Positions 18,626-27,700 of a DNA stretch of 64,000 nt are shown here, piece after piece. Each line of letters begins with the position of its first letter. The first letter of the stretch is position 1. Source of the DNA: Streptomyces sp. WZ-12 (GTDB lineage: Bacteria > Actinomycetota > Actinomycetes > Streptomycetales > Streptomycetaceae). The stretch spans positions 372,001 through 436,000 of the forward strand of contig NZ_CP118574.1 of NCBI RefSeq assembly GCF_028898845.1, given 5' to 3'. A program made the translations under genes and the position numbers. Below the pieces are notes generated by a model. That model did no database searches. It had not been told where the DNA came from and was given only the letters and a program-made list of their open reading frames with translations.

Positions 18626-19276
18626 GTGCCTGCCTACAACCTCGCCATGCAGGAGCTGTCCCACCCCTACCCCGCACCGGGGAACGGGACGGTCTCCGGC
18701 CACCAGGTCGAGCTCATGTACCACCACATCGTCCCCAAGAGCCCGAAGGTCGGGCTGATTTGGCTGTGGAACGCGGTCCTGGAGGACAAGGTCCTGGCCG
18801 CCGCGACCCCCGTGCTCAACGCCATCATCCAGAACGTCGACAAGTACGGCACCACGCTCGTCCCCACGGACCGCCAGCAGGTCAAGGACCTCGCCACCGG
18901 CATCAAGAACAAGACCATCACCCACCAGGCCGGTGCCGCCCGGCCCACCGGTTGGGACAGCTTCGCGCAGATCTACATCTGGCTGCCCGGCAACCTCTTC
19001 ACCGGCCCCAGGAACCGTGCCGACGACCCCGGGGACAAGTTCGACGCCGCCGTCCGCTTCATCATCGGCGCGAGCAGCGCCCAGTACAAGACGCTCGAAA
19101 CGGTCGACGCGAAGATCGCCCAGTACGCCAAGGACCGCAAGAAGACGGGTTACGCCGAGGAGGCATACACCAACCTCGGAACCGTTGCCCGCACCTATCT
19201 CACGCGCACGCCGTTCTCCAGCCCCCAATGGACCTGGGACTCCGGCAAGAACAAACCGAAGGTCAAGGGCTCCTAG
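18626..19276 (+). CDS. Unknown protein with a HHIVP motif
   Basis: This is a 216-residue protein from GTG 18626, with GAGGAG 11 bases upstream; an in-frame ATG at 18557 would add 23 residues. The protein is soluble with no signal peptide. The motif MYHHIVPKS (H33, H34) recalls the first half of AHH/HNH-type nuclease motifs, and the following WLWN resembles lines seen in such families. The remaining conserved metal ligands cannot be traced, so nuclease function is not claimed. Other segments (LPGNLFTGPRNRADDPGDKFD) look like a compact globular domain. No partner or immunity gene is obvious. Confidence 0.55.
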   Translation: MPAYNLAMQELSHPYPAPGNGTVSGHQVELMYHHIVPKSPKVGLIWLWNAVLEDKVLAAATPVLNAIIQNVDKYGTTLVPTDRQQVKDLATGIKNKTITHQAGAARPTGWDSFAQIYIWLPGNLFTGPRNRADDPGDKFDAAVRFIIGASSAQYKTLETVDAKIAQYAKDRKKTGYAEEAYTNLGTVARTYLTRTPFSSPQWTWDSGKNKPKVKGS

Positions 19277-19354
19277 GATTCCTGCCCCAGACACTCAGGC
19301 GCTCAGGCACCCAGTACCCCACTCCCCAGGCACCCAGCCGCTCGATGAGAAGTC

Positions 19355-20620
19355 TCAACCACCGCTGTGGGCAGGCGTGTTGGTGGTGGGCGTCGGGGCA
19401 CTGCGGCGGGTGAACGTCCACAGTGCGAGCCCGAGGAGGCTGAACGTGGCGCCCAGGGCGCAGACGGCGCCCCAGCCGGCCGTCGTGTAGAGGGCGGTCG
19501 CGGTGATGGCGCCGGTGGCGCTGCCGATCGAGTAGAAGACCATGTATCCGCCGATCAGTCGGCTGCCCGCGTCCGGGTGCAGCGCGTAGATCAGTGTCTG
19601 GTTGGTGACATGGACCGCCTGTACGGCGAGGTCGAGCAGGATCACGCCGGCGAACAGGGCCCAGAGCGAGCTGCGGGTGTAGGCCAAGGGCAGCCACGAG
19701 GCGGCGAGCAGTGCCAGTGCGATGCCGGTGGTCCGCTGGGCGAGTCCGCGGTCGTTGAGGCGGCCGGCCACGCTCGCGGCCAGGGCGCCGGCGACGCCGA
19801 TCAGACCCAACGCCCCGATCGCACTGTGGGACATGAAGTACGGGGCCGCGCTGAGCGGTAGTGCGATGCTGCTCCACAGGGTGCTGAAGGCGGCGAAGAT
19901 CAGCAGGCAGAACAGGGCCCTGAGCCGCAACAGTCGTTCCCGTGCGAACAGGGTGAGGGTCGAGCGCAGGAGTTGTCCGTAGCGCAGGGTCGTCGGCGGG
20001 GCCTCCACGTGGCGCGGCAGCACCCGGTAGAGGATCAGGGCGAGCAGCGCACTGAGCGCGGCCGAGGCGAGGTAGACCGAGCGCCAGCCCGCGAGGTCGG
20101 CGATCAGGCCGGACGCGGTGCGGGCGAGCAGGATTCCGGTGACCACGCCGCTGGTGACCAGGCCGACGACCCGCCCGCGCCCGGCGGGCGGGGCCAGTGA
20201 GGCAGCGAAGGCCACCAGTGTCTGGGTGACGACCGCGAGCAGCCCCATGGTGGCCATGCCCACGAGCAGGATCGCCGCCGTGTGGGCGCTGGCGATCACG
20301 AGCAACGCCGCTACCAGGAGCAGTAATTGGGCCACGATGAGGCGCCTGCGGTTGACCACGTCGCCCAACGGCACCAGGAGGAAGAGCCCCAGTCCGTATC
20401 CGACCTGGGTGAGGGTGACCACGCCGCCGACGAGTGCCGGGCTCATGCCCAGGTCGTGCCCCATGGTCACCAGGAGCGGCTGGGAGAAGTAGACGTTGGC
20501 CACCGCGGCCCCGCAGGCGACGGCGAACAGTATGACGACGCCGCGGGACAGGGCGAACGCCGGTCCTCTCTCGCGCCAGGTCTCGGACCGTCGCGTCATG
20601 GCCTCAGAGTTGCCAGGCAT
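19355..20620 (-). CDS. MFS transporter (drug efflux type)
   Basis: This is a 421-residue permease starting at the ATG at 20620 (minus strand) with GAGGGGG upstream. It has about 12 predicted helices. The loop 2-3 motif is LVPLGDVVNRRRLI, a variant of the MFS GxxxDRxGRR signature, and the antiporter-type motif GVVTGILLARTASG is present in helix 5. It resembles bacterial multidrug exporters of the YnfM/ProP-like branch. It is divergent from an HxlR regulator; the shared intergenic dyad suggests that the regulator represses it and responds to an exported or quinone-like compound. The substrate is not predictable. Confidence 0.85.
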   Translation of the reverse strand: MPGNSEAMTRRSETWRERGPAFALSRGVVILFAVACGAAVANVYFSQPLLVTMGHDLGMSPALVGGVVTLTQVGYGLGLFLLVPLGDVVNRRRLIVAQLLLLVAALLVIASAHTAAILLVGMATMGLLAVVTQTLVAFAASLAPPAGRGRVVGLVTSGVVTGILLARTASGLIADLAGWRSVYLASAALSALLALILYRVLPRHVEAPPTTLRYGQLLRSTLTLFARERLLRLRALFCLLIFAAFSTLWSSIALPLSAAPYFMSHSAIGALGLIGVAGALAASVAGRLNDRGLAQRTTGIALALLAASWLPLAYTRSSLWALFAGVILLDLAVQAVHVTNQTLIYALHPDAGSRLIGGYMVFYSIGSATGAITATALYTTAGWGAVCALGATFSLLGLALWTFTRRSAPTPTTNTPAHSGG

Positions 20621-20640
20621 CAGTACCCCCTCGGATTGTG

Positions 20641-20693
20641 GTTGCAACTTGCTACCAGTCGTGACGCTAACTCCTTTGGTAGCATGTTGCAAC
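20641..20693. promoter_or_regulatory. 17-bp inverted repeat, probable HxlR operator
   Basis: GTTGCAACTTGCTACCA (20641-20657) and TGGTAGCATGTTGCAAC (20677-20693) match as inverted arms at 16 of 17 positions, with a 19-base spacer. The dyad lies between the divergent MFS and HxlR genes, where both promoters must be. Each arm contains a TTGCAA palindrome. Confidence 0.7.
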
Positions 20694-20744
20694 CGAAGTT
20701 GGAGTGAGAGAGATTCGAGAGCGGGAGAGAGGGAGAGGGACGCC

Positions 20745-21197
20745 ATGGTGAGCAGGACGCGCTTCGACGACAGCGAATGCCCCGTCGCCCGGTCAGTGGA
20801 CGCGATCGGTGACTGGTGGTCCCTGCTGATCGTGCGGGACGCCTTCGACGGGAGCCGGCGCTTCGGGGAGTTCCAGCGCAGCCTCGGCGTGGCGAAGAAC
20901 ATCCTCACCGCGCGCCTGCGCACCCTGGTCGCCGGCGGCATCCTCGAATCCGTCCCCGCCTCGGACGGCAGCGCCTACCGCGAGTACGCACTGACACCGA
21001 AGGGCGAGGCGCTCTTCCCCGTCATCGTGGCGCTACGGCAGTGGGGCGAACAGAACTTCTTCGAACCCGACGAACCGCACTCGGAGTTGGTCGACCGCCG
21101 GCAGGGGCACCGCCTGCGCGCCCTGGAAGTGCTCTCCGCGGACGGGCGGCGGCTCCGCCCCGACGACACCACCGTCCACAAGGTCTCCGCCCAGTAG
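20745..21197 (+). CDS. HxlR-family transcriptional regulator
   Basis: This is a 150-residue DNA-binding protein starting at ATG 20745 after GGGAGAGGGA. It shows the HxlR winged-helix features: CPVARSVDAIGDWWSLLI at the N-terminus (C12 in the common redox position), the helix-turn-helix FGEFQRSLGVAKNILTARL, and the wing YREYALTPKG. A short extra C-terminal tail ends VSAQ. Members sense aldehydes, quinones or oxidants and often control a divergent gene. Here the divergent gene is an MFS exporter and the intergenic region has a strong dyad, so local repression is the likely role. Confidence 0.9.
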   Translation: MVSRTRFDDSECPVARSVDAIGDWWSLLIVRDAFDGSRRFGEFQRSLGVAKNILTARLRTLVAGGILESVPASDGSAYREYALTPKGEALFPVIVALRQWGEQNFFEPDEPHSELVDRRQGHRLRALEVLSADGRRLRPDDTTVHKVSAQ

Positions 21198-21212
21198 CCC
21201 GGAGCCAGCCGG

Positions 21213-21521
21213 TCACAGCTCCACGTGCACGGCGCCGACGTGCTGGCCGACCAGCAACTCCCTTAGGGCACACGGGGCTTGATCGATTCCGGACAGCACC
21301 GTGCGAGGAAAGGCGAGCGTGCCGTTGCGCAGTTCACGGCCGAAGACATCGATCCACTCGGGGATGACGTCGAGATGGTCGTCGAGGGCGGTGCCGCGCA
21401 GGGTGATGCCGGCCGCCTGGCCCGGCCCAGGCACGGGCACAGGCACGGGCGCTGCCACGACGGCGAAGGGTTCCTCGGACGGCAAACCCGTGGGACGGGC
21501 GACGAGGTGGACCTCCCGATG
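21213..21521 (-). pseudogene. NADP-dependent oxidoreductase (MDR family), internally deleted remnant
   Basis: On the minus strand one continuous frame begins with HREVHLVARPTGLPSEEPF, the normal N-terminal strand of curcumin-reductase-like NADP oxidoreductases. It then passes through a Pro/Val/Gly-rich stretch. It ends with the family C-terminus (WIDVFGRELRNGTL, then SGIDQAPCALRELL and a final VHVEL). About two thirds of the normal roughly 340-residue protein, including the Rossmann fold, is missing. No start codon is evident before the first segment. The remnant is convergent with the HxlR gene. I infer an internal deletion, perhaps helped by the short GGCACG-type repeats at about 21430-21455. 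Confidence 0.6.
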
Positions 21522-21788
21522 GGGCGCGGGAACGGTGGGCGCTCGGGCATCCGGCAACTCCTCGTCAGGTCCGGCCACTTGTGCCACCGGGGCTGTCTGT
21601 GCTGGCAGCCAAGCCCCCCGTCGGGGTCGGGCCTGGCCCAGGACGAGTGAAACGTCCCGGCGCGCTTGGCAATCCCCCAGGCTCGGCGGCCGGGTGCACC
21701 GTGCCGCCGTGAATCGGATCCGCCGCCGGCCCGTTCGTGTCAGGATGGTGCGCTCGGGCTCCAACTTCTTCACGTCAGGGGGGAATTG

Positions 21789-22193
21789 ATGCCGCGTTCG
21801 GGTGCGGGTTCGGGTTCGGGTTCGGTTGGTGAACGGTGGTCGGTGGCGGTCGACGGGGACGAGGCGGAGGCGTTGCTGCGGTCGCTGCAGGAGTGGCTGG
21901 CGTCGGACGACCGACTGCGCGGGCGGGTGGACTGGCTGCGCGGTTCCCCGCAACCGGGCCATATGGGCGCGATGTTGGACACCCTCACCGTCGTCCTCGG
22001 TACCGGCGGTGTCGCCGCGCTGATCACTCCGCTCTGCACCTGGCTGACCAGCCGCCGCCCCGACGTCTCCCTCACGGTCGAACTGCCCAACGGCCGGAAG
22101 GTCAGCGTCGACGTCAAACGGGCCCACGACGAACGCGCCGTGATCCGCGAGATTCAGGGCCTGCTCGATCCGGCGGACGAGCACGACGGATGA
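21789..22193 (+). CDS. Effector-associated constant component EACC1-like protein
   Basis: This is a 134-residue protein starting at ATG 21789 after AGGGGGGA. The N-terminus is a Gly/Ser-rich stretch. A conserved region follows with ALLRSLQEWL, LRGRVDWL and GHMGAMLDTLTVVLG, then one hydrophobic helix (about 62-82) running into WLTSRRPDVSLTVELPNG. This pattern matches EACC1, described as the constant component of modular actinobacterial conflict systems in which it pairs with a variable effector gene (protease, caspase-like and others). No effector gene follows here; the next gene is a convergent cupin. The large TIR-NACHT gene lies 2.5 kb away. Confidence 0.75.
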   Translation: MPRSGAGSGSGSVGERWSVAVDGDEAEALLRSLQEWLASDDRLRGRVDWLRGSPQPGHMGAMLDTLTVVLGTGGVAALITPLCTWLTSRRPDVSLTVELPNGRKVSVDVKRAHDERAVIREIQGLLDPADEHDG

Positions 22194-22302
22194 CCCGACT
22201 GTCACGCTGTGGGACGCTCCGTAGGCGTACGGACGGGGCGCCAGCTCCGCCGCGCCGCGACGACGGGTGCATGACCGACGGGAAGTTCCCGCACCCGGTC
22301 CG

Positions 22303-22343
22303 CGCGTACGCCGCCACAACTGCGGGTCGTGACGGCGTACGCG
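22303..22343. terminator. Bidirectional hairpin between EACC1 and cupin genes
   Basis: CGCGTACGCCG (22303-22313) and CGGCGTACGCG (22333-22343) are perfect 11-bp inverted arms with a 19-base loop. They lie between two convergent stop codons. Confidence 0.55.
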
Positions 22344-22352
22344 TCGTCAGCG

Positions 22353-22694
22353 TCAGGCGGAGGTGACGCGTTTGGCGACCGTCAGGAGCACCGCCGCGTC
22401 CTCGACGGCGTGGAGGCTGTGCCGGTCCGGGGGGATAACGAGCAGGTCACCGATGCGGCCGTCCCAGGAGGTGTCGCCGCTGGTGAGCCGCACGCGTCCG
22501 CGGAGCACCAGAAGGGTCGCCTCGCCGGGGCTGTCGTGCTCGGCGAGTTCGGAACCTGCGGTCAGGGCGAGGACGGTCTGACGCAACGTGTGCTCGTGTC
22601 CGCCGTAGACGGTTTCCGCGCTGCGTCCGGAGGTGGAGGCCGCGGCGAGTTCCAGGTGTTCACGTGCCTGTGCGTCCAGAGAGAGTTTCTGCAT
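22353..22694 (-). CDS. Small cupin-domain protein
   Basis: This is a 113-residue single-domain cupin. Motif 1 is degenerate: in AELEHDSPGEATLLVLRGRV-like sequence, H and E are present (EHDSPGEATLLVL). Motif 2 contains GDLLVIPPDRHSLHAVED with a His. This is enough for a double-stranded beta-helix fold, possibly metal-binding. Such small cupins can act in stress responses or as binding proteins; no substrate is evident. The ribosome site before the ATG at 22694 (minus strand) is poor. Confidence 0.75.
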   Translation of the reverse strand: MQKLSLDAQAREHLELAAASTSGRSAETVYGGHEHTLRQTVLALTAGSELAEHDSPGEATLLVLRGRVRLTSGDTSWDGRIGDLLVIPPDRHSLHAVEDAAVLLTVAKRVTSA

Positions 22695-23488
22695 GGTGTG
22701 AGTATCCGTGGAGTGGTGGGTACCGGAGGGCGGGCCGGCCGCCCGGAGTGTCGGGCGACCGGGCCCGTAGGGAGGCGCTCATGCTGCTCGCGGAACCGGT
22801 TAGCCGGGTGGCGTCGCATTCGCACCGGGGTGGGATTGCGTTCTTGGGGATTGCCTGGGGGGTCCTAGGTGAACTCTCGGTGCACCGTTGCCACTTCCTT
22901 GGTTCACACCGTGATCACCCGGCATCAAACTGGCTGAAAGTGTTCCCTGCGGACCGCTGGGGAGGGTGCCGGATGACGCTCGGTCATACGACCGATTCCG
23001 CCGGATCCACGCCTCTACAGTTCGGTTGTCGCTGGAAGGACGGGTGCGAGGTGCGCAACTTCCTGACGCCCAATGGCCATGCGCGGCAGTCTTCCCCGCA
23101 AACATGGCAGGCCGATTTCCCCTCCCTGTCTTCGGGGAGGCGCACCGCACTCCGTTCCGTGCACAGACTGGACCGCAGACGGTCCCGTGCCACGACGAGC
23201 CGTGGTCGGGCCACCGACAGCTGACCGCGGCCCGGGCCCAGAAGCGCCCGGAACGTCGCGGGGACCGTCGGAGCGCGCCTGAGTTTCCGCCGCCGGTGCG
23301 TCGGCCGGGGTCGGAGCGGCGGTTCACCCCACTCCGTCCGTCCTGCGCACGGCACCTCCCCGTGCTCGCGGCCATGCCGTGTAACGAACTGCCCCGACGA
23401 GCCGCCTCAACGGGCTGTCCCAGGCGGCCGTCGCATCGCCCTGTGCTGCCCCGGGACGGGGACCGTTCCACCGAAGACGAGGTCGATC
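22695..23488. other. 794-base region without a supported gene
   Basis: Open frames on both strands show mixed codon bias and no recognisable domain. Base composition is lower in GC around 22880-23110 than in neighbouring genes. A short palindrome (GTGATCAC, around 22910) and imperfect TGAAC/GTTCA repeats are present. It may hold a long 5' region for the carbonic anhydrase gene or decayed sequence. Confidence 0.35.
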
Positions 23489-24121
23489 ATGAAAGCATTC
23501 CTGGACAACGCCCGAAGTTTTCCGCACCGGGTCGCCCAACGGGGTTGGAATCTCGGGAACTTCGCTCATGGGCAGCGGCCGTTGGCCCTGTTCATCACGT
23601 GTTCGGACTCCCGGGTGGTCCCCACCCTGTTCACCGGAGCCCGGCCCGGCGAGCTCTTCGAATTACGCGTGGCGGGCAACATCGTCCCCCGCTACCGGCC
23701 GCAGGCGGCCAGTGGCATCGCCGCGACGCTGGAGTACGCGGTCACCGCGCTCCACGTACCGGACATCGTCGTGTGCAGCCACTCGCACTGCGGAGCGGTA
23801 CAGGGGTTGATGCACCCGCGCCAACTGACGTTCATGCCGCTGTTGGCGAAGTGGCTCGACCTGGCCGGCCATGGGACGCGCGCGGCCAGCGAGCTGCCCA
23901 TGGCCCGCCAGGCGGCCCGGGCGTCCCGCACGGGCCGGACGGATCCCGACACCATGGCCCAACTCCACACGCTGATACAGCTGGGGAACATACGCTCCTA
24001 CCCCTTCGTCGCCAGGCGGATCACCGCGGGGAAGCTGCGGTTGCACGGCTGGTTCTACGCGGTGGAGACGGGTCAGGTCTATGTCGAGCGTCCGGGCAGT
24101 TGTCGCTTCCAACCCCTGTGA
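23489..24121 (+). CDS. Beta-class carbonic anhydrase
   Basis: This is a 210-residue cytoplasmic enzyme that interconverts CO2 and bicarbonate. The zinc site is clear: C38 with D40 and R42 in TCSDSRV, and H98 with C101 in HSHCGA. The family GELFELRVAGNIVP segment is also present. The start is ATG 23489, preceded by GAGG. An in-frame TTA codon (23663-23665, residue 59) could make translation bldA-dependent. The gene is not next to a SulP-type transporter, as is common in other beta-CA loci. Confidence 0.93.
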   Translation: MKAFLDNARSFPHRVAQRGWNLGNFAHGQRPLALFITCSDSRVVPTLFTGARPGELFELRVAGNIVPRYRPQAASGIAATLEYAVTALHVPDIVVCSHSHCGAVQGLMHPRQLTFMPLLAKWLDLAGHGTRAASELPMARQAARASRTGRTDPDTMAQLHTLIQLGNIRSYPFVARRITAGKLRLHGWFYAVETGQVYVERPGSCRFQPL

Positions 24122-24203
24122 GGGGTACGCCGGCGAGTGGCCAGGGACGCTGGAGTCCGGGCTGGCTGGGGCTTGTCCGATGGGTCGAGCGGGAGGTAGG
24201 GGT

Positions 24204-24677
24204 ATGAGTTTCCGGCTGGCGGCGTATGCCGTGTGCGTTGAGGGCGGGCGGGTGTTGCTCGCTCGTCATGTGTCGGCGGTGACCGGTTCCACGTGGACCC
24301 TTCCCGGTGGTCGGGTCGAGCACGGGGAGGATCCGTTCGACGCCGTGATCCGGGAGGTGGCGGAGGAGACCGGTGGTGAGGCCGTGGTGGAACGGCTGTT
24401 GGGCGTGGATTCGAGGGTGATTCCCGCGGCCGAGCGTGCCGTGCCCGGTGGGGCGGAGCACCAGAACGTCGGCGTCTTCTACCGGGTGCGCCTCGTGGGC
24501 GGCCGGCTGCGGCCGGAGCCGAACGGGGAGATCGTCGAGTCGGTGTGGACCCCGCTTTCCGAGGTGGTCGTCCGGCATCGGTCGTCGCTGGTGGACGTCG
24601 GCCTGGAGCTGGCACGGACGCTGCCGGCGACGGGGCATGTCGCTGCCGTTCCGGTGGGCGGCCTGGTCAGGCACTGA
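24204..24677 (+). CDS. NUDIX hydrolase
   Basis: This is a 157-residue hydrolase from ATG 24204 with GGGAGGTAGG upstream. The Nudix box G-x5-E-x7-REVAEETG spans residues 36-57 and is complete, so Mg-dependent cleavage of a nucleoside diphosphate-linked substrate is expected. N-terminal AAYAVCVEGGRVLLARH and the WTLPGGRVEHGE line are typical. Substrate specificity cannot be told. It is convergent with the giant TIR-NACHT gene. Since TIR domains generate or degrade NAD derivatives, a link with a NUDIX enzyme is conceivable, but adjacency alone is weak evidence. Confidence 0.9.
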   Translation: MSFRLAAYAVCVEGGRVLLARHVSAVTGSTWTLPGGRVEHGEDPFDAVIREVAEETGGEAVVERLLGVDSRVIPAAERAVPGGAEHQNVGVFYRVRLVGGRLRPEPNGEIVESVWTPLSEVVVRHRSSLVDVGLELARTLPATGHVAAVPVGGLVRH

Positions 24678-24692
24678 GGGGGCGGCGGAGAG

Positions 24693-24717
24693 CCGGGGGC
24701 GGGATGTCCGCCCCCGG
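24693..24717. terminator. Bidirectional terminator hairpin
   Basis: CCGGGGGCGG (24693-24702) and CCGCCCCCGG (24708-24717) form a perfect 10-bp stem with the loop GATGT. It sits between the convergent NUDIX and TIR-NACHT stop codons. Confidence 0.75.
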
Positions 24718-24719
24718 TC

Positions 24720-27700
24720 TCACAACTCCTCGTCGAGCGGGATGCGTTGGACGCCCGGGAGGTAGTCGTCCAGTTCGCCGGGGGTGAAGCGGGCCATGCC
24801 GACGACGTGCCAGAACTCGCCGGCCACCTCGCCCTCGTACTTGTAGCCGCCCTCGGGGGTGAGCGCCGCCCAGCCGCCGGGGACGCCGATGAGGGTGGCG
24901 TGGGGGGTGGGCGGGGCGTCCGTTGTGGGGAGGTTCCACAGGCGGACCATGCCGTCCTCGCCGCCGCTGGCCAGACGGGTGCCGTCGGGGCTGAAGGCGA
25001 GGGAGAAGATGCGTCCGGTGTGGCCGGTGAGGCGGGTGGTCAGGCGGGCGGTGCGGGTGCCGGTGCGGGCGTCCCAGAGGCAGATGACGCGGTCGTCGCC
25101 GGCGGTGGCGAGCAGCGGCAGCCGGGGGTGAGCGGCGGCCGCCCAGAGGCGGCCGTGGTGTCCGGTCAGGACGTGGCGGGGGGCGCCGTCGCGCCAGATG
25201 ATGGCGGTGCCGTCCCAGGAGGCGCTGGCCAGCCAGTCGTCGTCGGAGCCGAAGGCAACGGCGTAGACGCGGTCGCCGTGGCCGTCGAGTTCGGCCGTCA
25301 GGGCGGCGCTCTCCTTGTCCCAGAGGCGGACCCGGCCGTCGTCGCAGCCGGTGGCGAGGGCGGTGCCGTCGCCGGAGAAGGCGATGGAGCGTACCCGGCC
25401 CCGGTGTTCGGAGAGGGCGGCGACATGGGCGCCGGTGGCGCGCCACCACAGGCGGACGGAGTCGTCGTCGTTGGCGGTGGCGAGCAGGGTGCCGTCGGGG
25501 CTGAACGCCTCGGCCCAGGTGTGGTCGGTCTCCACGTCGATCTCGCGGAGGTACTCGCCCGTTGCGGCGTTCCAGAGGTAGATGTCGCCGTCGTTGCTGG
25601 CGGTGCCGAGGATCGGGCCGGCGGGGCTGAAGGTGGCGGAGACCAACCGGTCGCCGCGGCCGGTGAGTTCGGCGGTGCGGCGGCCGGTGCGGGCGTCCCA
25701 GAGCCGGACGATGCCGTCGTTGCCGCTGGTGGCCAGGCGGGTGCCGTCGGCGCTGAAGGCGACGGTGTTGACCCGGCGGCCGTGGCCGCGCAGGATGCGC
25801 TGGCCCTGGGCGGTGTCGGCGTCCCAGATCTGGGCGCCGCCGTCGTTGCCGACGGTGACGAGTTGGCTGCCGTGCGGGCGGAAGCGGCAGGCCCAGGCGG
25901 AGCCGCGGTGTTCGATGGGTTGTTGACGCAGCAGGCTGATGGTGCGGTGGCCGCCGGAGAGGGCGACGCGCCACAGGCGGACGGTGCCGTCGCTGTCGCA
26001 GGCGGCCAGGAGGCGTCCGCCGTTGCCGAACATCACCTGGTAGACGGCGCCGGAGCAGCGCTCCAGGGCTCCGGCGGGGGCGCCGACGACGGGGTCCCAC
26101 AGCCGTACTTGGCCGTCGGTGTCGCCGCTGACGAGGAGGGTGCCCTCGGGGTGGAAGTCGAGGGTGTAGACGCGGCCGGTGTGGCCGGTGAAGGAGTGCA
26201 GCAGGCGTTGGTCGGCGACGCGCCAGACGCGGACCGTGCCGTGGCCGTCGGCGCCGTGGTCGCCGGTGGCCAGGAGGGTGCCGTCGGGGCTGAACCGGGC
26301 GCGGAACACGGCGTTTTCGTGGCCGTCGAGGCTGCCGGTGCACTCTCCGGTGCCGGCGTCCCAGACGCGGAGGTTGGCGGCGGCGTCGCCGGTGACGAGG
26401 GTCCGCCCGTCGGGGCTGAAGACCGCGGTGTAGATGGGGGCGGTGTGGCCGGGGAGTTGGCGCAGCGCCTCACCGGTGGCGGCGTCCCAGAGGGTGACCA
26501 GGCCGTCGGCGTCGCCGGTGGCGACGAGGGTCCCGGCCTCGTCGAGGGAGACCGGCCAGACGCCGCCGGGGTGGACGTCCAGGCGGTGCAGTTGGCGTCC
26601 GGAGACCGGGTCCCACAGGCGGACGGTGCCGTCGGCGCCGCCGGTGGCCAGCACCCGGGAGCGGAACTTCACGGCGTAGACGCGGCCTTCGTGGCCGTGC
26701 AGGGTGCGCAGGGCGAGGCCGGTGTCGGCGGCGCAGACCAGCACGCCGCCGTCCTCGCTGCCGACGGCGAGGAGTTCGCCCCCGGGGCTGTACGAGAGGG
26801 GTTCGGGCAGTCTGCTGGTGCGCATGTCGAAGCCGTAGGGGACGCCGACGGCGGCGGGGCGGAAGCCGACCTCGACGGGCATGCCGGGGGCGAGGGCTGC
26901 GGTGCGGAGTTCGGGGGCGGCGCGGACCTCGGCGTCGATGAGCGGTTCGATGAGCGCGGCGCGGTGCCAGCGGCTGCGGGTCAACCGGGCGCCGCGCAGG
27001 TCGGCGCGGGTGAGGCGGGCGCCGCGCAGGTCGGCGCCGGTGAGGTCGGCACCGGAGAGGTCGGCGTGGTCGAGGCGGGCGTCGTTGAGGCGGGCGTCGC
27101 GGAGCACGGCGCCGGAGAGGTTGGCGCCGATGAGGCGGGTGTCGGTGAGGTCGGCGCCGGTGAGGTCGACGCCGGAGAAGTCGCGTCCGGAGAGGTCGTC
27201 GCCGGAGAGGCGGGCGGCGCGCAGGTCGGCGCCGGCGGGGACGCGGAGCCGGTCGATGACGCGGACGGCGTTGGCGCGGGCGGCGTCGCTGACGCCGGGC
27301 CCGGGGGCGTTGAGGACGGTGCGGACCCAGGCGGTGTTCAGGTCGTGGTCGGCGAGGTCGCAGAAGAACTCGACGGCGAGGGCGCTCAGTTGGCGGGCGG
27401 CGAGCAGGCTGGTGTCGCCGTCGGCGAGGCGGTCGGCGGCCTCGCGGGCGATGAGCCATTCGACGACGGAGCCGTGGATGAACTGGAACAGGCCCTCGTC
27501 GGTGCGGATCAACAGGCTGCCGGCGCCGATGGCTTGGGCGCTCTCCTGGGTGGTGAGGGTGGTGCCGGCGAGTCCGGTGAGGGCGGTGGCGACGGTGTCG
27601 GTGAGTTCGTCGAGGTGCAGGCCGCTGCGGCCGGTCTCCCACAGCCGGCGGGCCAGCGCGGTGACGGCGGCCCAGAGGTGGTCGAGGGTGAGGCCGGGGG

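Noticed and set aside
6305..19276. Biosynthetic gene cluster controlled by the SARP gene
   Set aside because: No PKS, NRPS, terpene or other core enzyme is present near the regulator.
22800..23471. Long minus-strand open frame before the carbonic anhydrase gene
   Set aside because: Arg/Gly/Ser-rich with no domain; typical of chance open frames in high-GC DNA.
27000..27240. Repetitive DNA in the pentapeptide segment, first taken for a satellite
   Set aside because: It is the coding sequence of the pentapeptide repeats.
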